This document shows, piece by piece, positions 61,241 to 64,000 of a stretch of DNA of 64,000 bases. The notes below the pieces were generated by a model. It was not told the origin of the DNA and ran no database searches. It was given only the letters and a program-made list of their open reading frames with translations. Numbering within the stretch: the stretch's first letter is position 1; every line of letters starts with the position of its first letter. The DNA is from Brenneria izadpanahii (lineage in GTDB: Bacteria > Pseudomonadota > Gammaproteobacteria > Enterobacterales > Enterobacteriaceae). The translations under genes were made by a program, and so were the position numbers. The stretch is from NCBI RefSeq assembly GCF_017569925.1, contig NZ_CP050854.1, positions 3,782,001-3,846,000 of the forward strand, written 5' to 3'.

Positions 61241-61429
61241 AATCATCTCCTGTCAAAAGCGCCCAATCAGCGGCACCATCATTTCCGCCCTACCTTCGTC
61301 ATTCCCGCCTACGGCCGTGGCATGACGTTTTTTATCGCTCTGCGCGTTGCCCGTTTTTCGCCGCGCGATAAAAACAACCCCAAGTTTGATGACAAACCCA
61401 TTGTGATGAGATCGGGATACCCGGAGCGA

Positions 61430-61477
61430 CCACGGGAGTGAGACGTCCCGGCGGGAACCTCCCCCCGTGTTTCTCCT
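61430..61477. repeat. imperfect palindromic repeat, type ACGGGG-CCCCGT (copy 2)
   Basis: CACGGGAGTGAGACGTCCC, GGCGGGAACCTCC and CCCCGTGTTTC follow the same plan as the copy at 48368-48415, with shared GAACCTC and CCCCGTGTTTC blocks. The inner GTCCC-GGC-GGGA hairpin is kept. Confidence 0.6.
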
Positions 61478-61502
61478 AATAACAGGCTTTCGCAACAGTC
61501 TG

Positions 61503-61534
61503 ACCCCGTATAATGTTTATACATTATACGGGGT
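61503..61534. repeat. perfect 14-bp palindrome after btsT
   Basis: Arms ACCCCGTATAATGT (61503-61516) and ACATTATACGGGGT (61521-61534) enclose TTAT. It begins 19 bases after the btsT stop. It has no T-run. It may be a 3'-end hairpin or an operator for yjiX. Confidence 0.7.
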
Positions 61535-61552
61535 AATTAGGATATCGCCCGC

Positions 61553-63706
61553 TTAGTGACTGGATGAAATCTTCACGCCCCCTTCGGGCAGCGGGACGAA
61601 CGGCGTTTCCTGATCCGTGCGCTTAGGATCTTTGCGCGCATCCAACGCGGCTTTGATACCGTAAGCAATGATGCTGTACACCACGATCAGGAACAGAATG
61701 CTCAGACCGGCGTTGGTGTAATTATTGATAACGATATGGTTCATGTTAGCGATCTGCTGGGCGGTTAAGTCCGCGCCGCCTTCAGCAATCTTGCCCTTGA
61801 ACATGTTTGCCATATAGAAAAAGCCTTCCAGTTGCGGATTGTTGCTGAACAGCTTAAGCCCCAGCGCCCAGGTGGTACAAATCAGCAGCCAAATCGCCGG
61901 CACCAGCGTCACCCAGATGTACTGCGTGCGTTTCATCTTGATCAACACCACCGTGCCCAGCACCAGCGCTACGGCGGCCAGCATCTGATTGGAGATGCCG
62001 AACAGCGGCCACAGGCTCTTCACGCCGCCCAACGGATCCACCACGCCCTGATACAACAGATAGCCCCACAACCCCACGCACCCGGCGGTACCGATAATCC
62101 CGGCGACCAGCGAATCGGTTTTCTTCAGGAACGGCACGAAGTTACCCAGCAGATCCTGCAGCATAAAGCGGCCGGAACGCGTACCCGCATCCAGCGCGGT
62201 CAGAATAAACAGCGCTTCAAACAGAATACCGAAGTGATACCAGAAGCCCATGTTGGCGCCCGGAATAATCTGATGGAATACGTGCGCAATCCCTACCGCC
62301 AGCGTCGGCGCGCCGCCGGCGCGATTCAGAATGGAAGGTTCGCCGATATCTTTCGCCGTTTGCATAATCAGCTCTGGCGAAATGACGAATCCCCACGAAC
62401 TGACGGTGGCCGCCGCATGAGCGGAAACTTCCTGCAACTGCGCCAGAATCGCCGGCGCATCGGCCGTTCCCAACTGATGCAGGTTAGGCATGGTGATCCC
62501 TAACGCCGCCGGCGGGGTATTCATCGCAAAATACAGACCCGGTTCAATAATGGATGCCGCAACCAGCGCCATCACCGCGACGAAAGACTCCATCAGCATC
62601 GCGCCGTAACCGATGAAACGGGCGTCGTTTTCGCTAGCCAGCAGTTTCGGCGTCGTGCCGGAGGCAATCAGCGCATGGAAACCGGATACCGCGCCGCAGG
62701 CGATGGTGATAAACAGGAAGGGGAACAGCGTGCCTTTCCAGACAGGCCCGGTGCCGTCGACAAACTGCGTAACCGCCGGCATTTTCAGATCCGGATTCAA
62801 AATCACGATCCCGATCGCCAGACCGACAATTACCCCGATTTTCAGGAAAGTCGCCAAATAGTCGCGCGGGGCCAGGATCAGCCATACCGGCAACAGCGCG
62901 GAGACAAACGCATAACCAATCAGCGTGAAGGTGATGGTGGTATCTTTAAAGGTTAACGCCGGCCCCCAGTACGGGTCGTGCGCGATAACGCCGCCGAACC
63001 AAATCGCCAGCACCAGCAGCACAATACCGATAACCGAAACTTCGCCCACGCGTCCGGGGCGAATAAAGCGCATGTAGACGCCCATAAACAGCGCGATCGG
63101 CACCGTTGAACAGACGGTAAATACGCCCCACGGGCTTTCCGCCAAGGCTTTCACCACGATCAGCGCCAACACCGCCAGGATGATGATCATAATTAAGAAG
63201 CAGCCGAACAGCGCGATCGTTCCCGGCACCGGTCCCAGCTCTTTCTTGACGATTTCACCCAGCGAGGCGCCGTTGCGGCGCGTAGAGAGGAACAGCACCA
63301 TAAAGTCTTGTACCGCGCCGGCCAGCACCACCCCGGCCAACAGCCACAGAGTGCCCGGCAGGTAGCCGATTTGTGCGGCCAGCACCGGTCCGACCAGCGG
63401 CCCCGCACCAGCGATGGCGGCGAAATGGTGGCCGAAAAGCACGTTGCGATTGGTTGGAACATAGTTCAACCCATCATTATTCACCACGGCCGGCGTCGCC
63501 CTATTCGGGTCCAGCTTCATAACCTTCTGAGCGATATACAGGCTGTAGTATCGATAAGCCACCAGGTATACGGCGACAGAGGCGACAATAATCCATAAGG
63601 CGCTGACATGCTCGCCGCGGCGTAGTGCGACCACGCCCAGACAAGCAGCCCCGATGATCCCCAGGATCATCCAGGGGATGTGTTTAAGAATGGTACTGCT
63701 CTTCAT
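61553..63706 (-). CDS. btsT: pyruvate:H+ symporter BtsT (CstA family)
   Basis: BtsT is a high-affinity inner-membrane importer of pyruvate, in E. coli induced by the BtsS/BtsR two-component system. The 717-residue protein matches E. coli BtsT/YjiY (716) over its whole length, with about 18 membrane segments and family stretches VPTNRNVLFGHHFAAIAGAGP and GTRSGRFMLQDLLG. The adjacent yjiX and yjiA favour BtsT over its paralog CstA. The ATG at 63706 has AAGGA upstream. Confidence 0.94.
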   Translation of the reverse strand: MKSSTILKHIPWMILGIIGAACLGVVALRRGEHVSALWIIVASVAVYLVAYRYYSLYIAQKVMKLDPNRATPAVVNNDGLNYVPTNRNVLFGHHFAAIAGAGPLVGPVLAAQIGYLPGTLWLLAGVVLAGAVQDFMVLFLSTRRNGASLGEIVKKELGPVPGTIALFGCFLIMIIILAVLALIVVKALAESPWGVFTVCSTVPIALFMGVYMRFIRPGRVGEVSVIGIVLLVLAIWFGGVIAHDPYWGPALTFKDTTITFTLIGYAFVSALLPVWLILAPRDYLATFLKIGVIVGLAIGIVILNPDLKMPAVTQFVDGTGPVWKGTLFPFLFITIACGAVSGFHALIASGTTPKLLASENDARFIGYGAMLMESFVAVMALVAASIIEPGLYFAMNTPPAALGITMPNLHQLGTADAPAILAQLQEVSAHAAATVSSWGFVISPELIMQTAKDIGEPSILNRAGGAPTLAVGIAHVFHQIIPGANMGFWYHFGILFEALFILTALDAGTRSGRFMLQDLLGNFVPFLKKTDSLVAGIIGTAGCVGLWGYLLYQGVVDPLGGVKSLWPLFGISNQMLAAVALVLGTVVLIKMKRTQYIWVTLVPAIWLLICTTWALGLKLFSNNPQLEGFFYMANMFKGKIAEGGADLTAQQIANMNHIVINNYTNAGLSILFLIVVYSIIAYGIKAALDARKDPKRTDQETPFVPLPEGGVKISSSH

Positions 63707-64000
63707 AAGACATCCTTCATAAAAGTCATAATTATTTGGTTTTGATGTTTATTAAATAAATCAACGCGATGACGATATTCATCACGCAGAGGGGCCGGAT
63801 ATAAAGGGAACGAGGCGGACGCAGCAATGGAGGCGGTACGGAAAACGACAACAGGCCGGCTTGGCGCGCCAGCCGATCCGCCGGATTGAAGACAGGATTA
63901 CGGATAAGTGAAAAAACCAATGAAGTTGTCATCATGTTCCGCCGAAACACTGCTGGTGGCAGAACATTACGTCAGCGCCGACCGACGAACTATCGCTATT
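63707..64000. other. region upstream of btsT to window end
   Basis: About 290 bases with no gene I can support. It should carry the btsT promoter. I could not name a BtsR or CRP site with confidence. Confidence 0.5.

Larger units (their letters stand above)
61241..61552. other. intergenic region btsT to yjiX with repeats
   Basis: About 310 bases between genes on the same strand. It holds an imperfect CGTCAT...ATGACG hairpin followed by T6 on the plus strand (about 61296-61336), the second ACGGGG-CCCCGT repeat (61430-61477) and a perfect 14-bp palindrome (61503-61534). No gene is seen. In E. coli the spacer is short, so the repeats have expanded it. Confidence 0.55.

Noticed and set aside
61553..63706. 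CstA (peptide/pyruvate transporter) rather than BtsT
   Set aside because: Length, sequence pattern and the yjiX-yjiA neighbours all fit BtsT; CstA lies in the ent region in enterobacteria.

Overview
This window is a stretch of enterobacterial chromosome. Nearly every gene has a close Escherichia coli counterpart, with the same operon joints and often the same start codon. The dispersed short palindromes, the gene mix and the moderately high G+C suggest the plant-associated Pectobacteriaceae (Brenneria, Dickeya or Pectobacterium type). The family call is inference; a 16S or core-gene comparison would settle it. There is no phage, insertion sequence, CRISPR array, rRNA or tRNA that I can support.

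Layout. 1-9.6 kb: the bamC-dapA / gcvR-bcp / bepA-yfgD / hda / uraA-upp / purMN block, collinear with E. coli but without perM and the hyf genes. 9.9-13.7 kb: an iron-uptake pair (periplasmic binding protein and TonB receptor) behind a Fur-like box, then an unknown lipoprotein. 13.7-20.4 kb: an AT-rich gap, speG, ybbA-ybbP with divergent tesA-ybbO-cnoX. 20.6-24.2 kb: a CinA-like gene, yfaZ and a clade-3 type catalase. 24.3-31.5 kb: the menaquinone operon menF-D-H-B-C-E. 31.7-39.3 kb: an MFS transporter and the Rcs phosphorelay (rcsD-rcsB, convergent rcsC). 39.4-47.4 kb: gyrA, ubiG, nrdA-nrdB-yfaE. 47.5-52.6 kb: an accessory cluster with a MerR-like/isochorismatase-fold fusion protein, an amidase and a three-gene ABC importer. 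52.9-60 kb: qmcA-ybbJ, cueR, an unknown membrane protein, copA, a YbaP-like gene, ybaK. 60-63.7 kb: yjiA-yjiX-btsT.

How the parts work together. The men genes supply anaerobic quinone and ubiG aerobic quinone. nrdAB plus yfaE form the class Ia ribonucleotide reductase and its iron-sulfur maintenance factor. CueR and CopA form a copper sensor and exporter pair with a well preserved CueR operator. Rcs is the envelope-stress relay. PurR, Fur, CueR and NrdR/DnaA-type sites can be read directly.

The most notable points are: (1) copA has three rather than two N-terminal heavy-metal domains and carries a near-ideal -1 frameshift signal (slippery heptamer, immediate -1 stop, 10-bp stem and H-type pseudoknot) that would release a two-domain copper chaperone; (2) the accessory regulator looks like a pseudo-enzyme, its isochorismatase-fold catalytic Lys and Cys positions being apparently Arg and Ser; (3) a modular two-hairpin repeat lies between genes, three times just upstream of a ribosome binding site (gcvR, upp, nrdB), with stems that change sequence but keep pairing.
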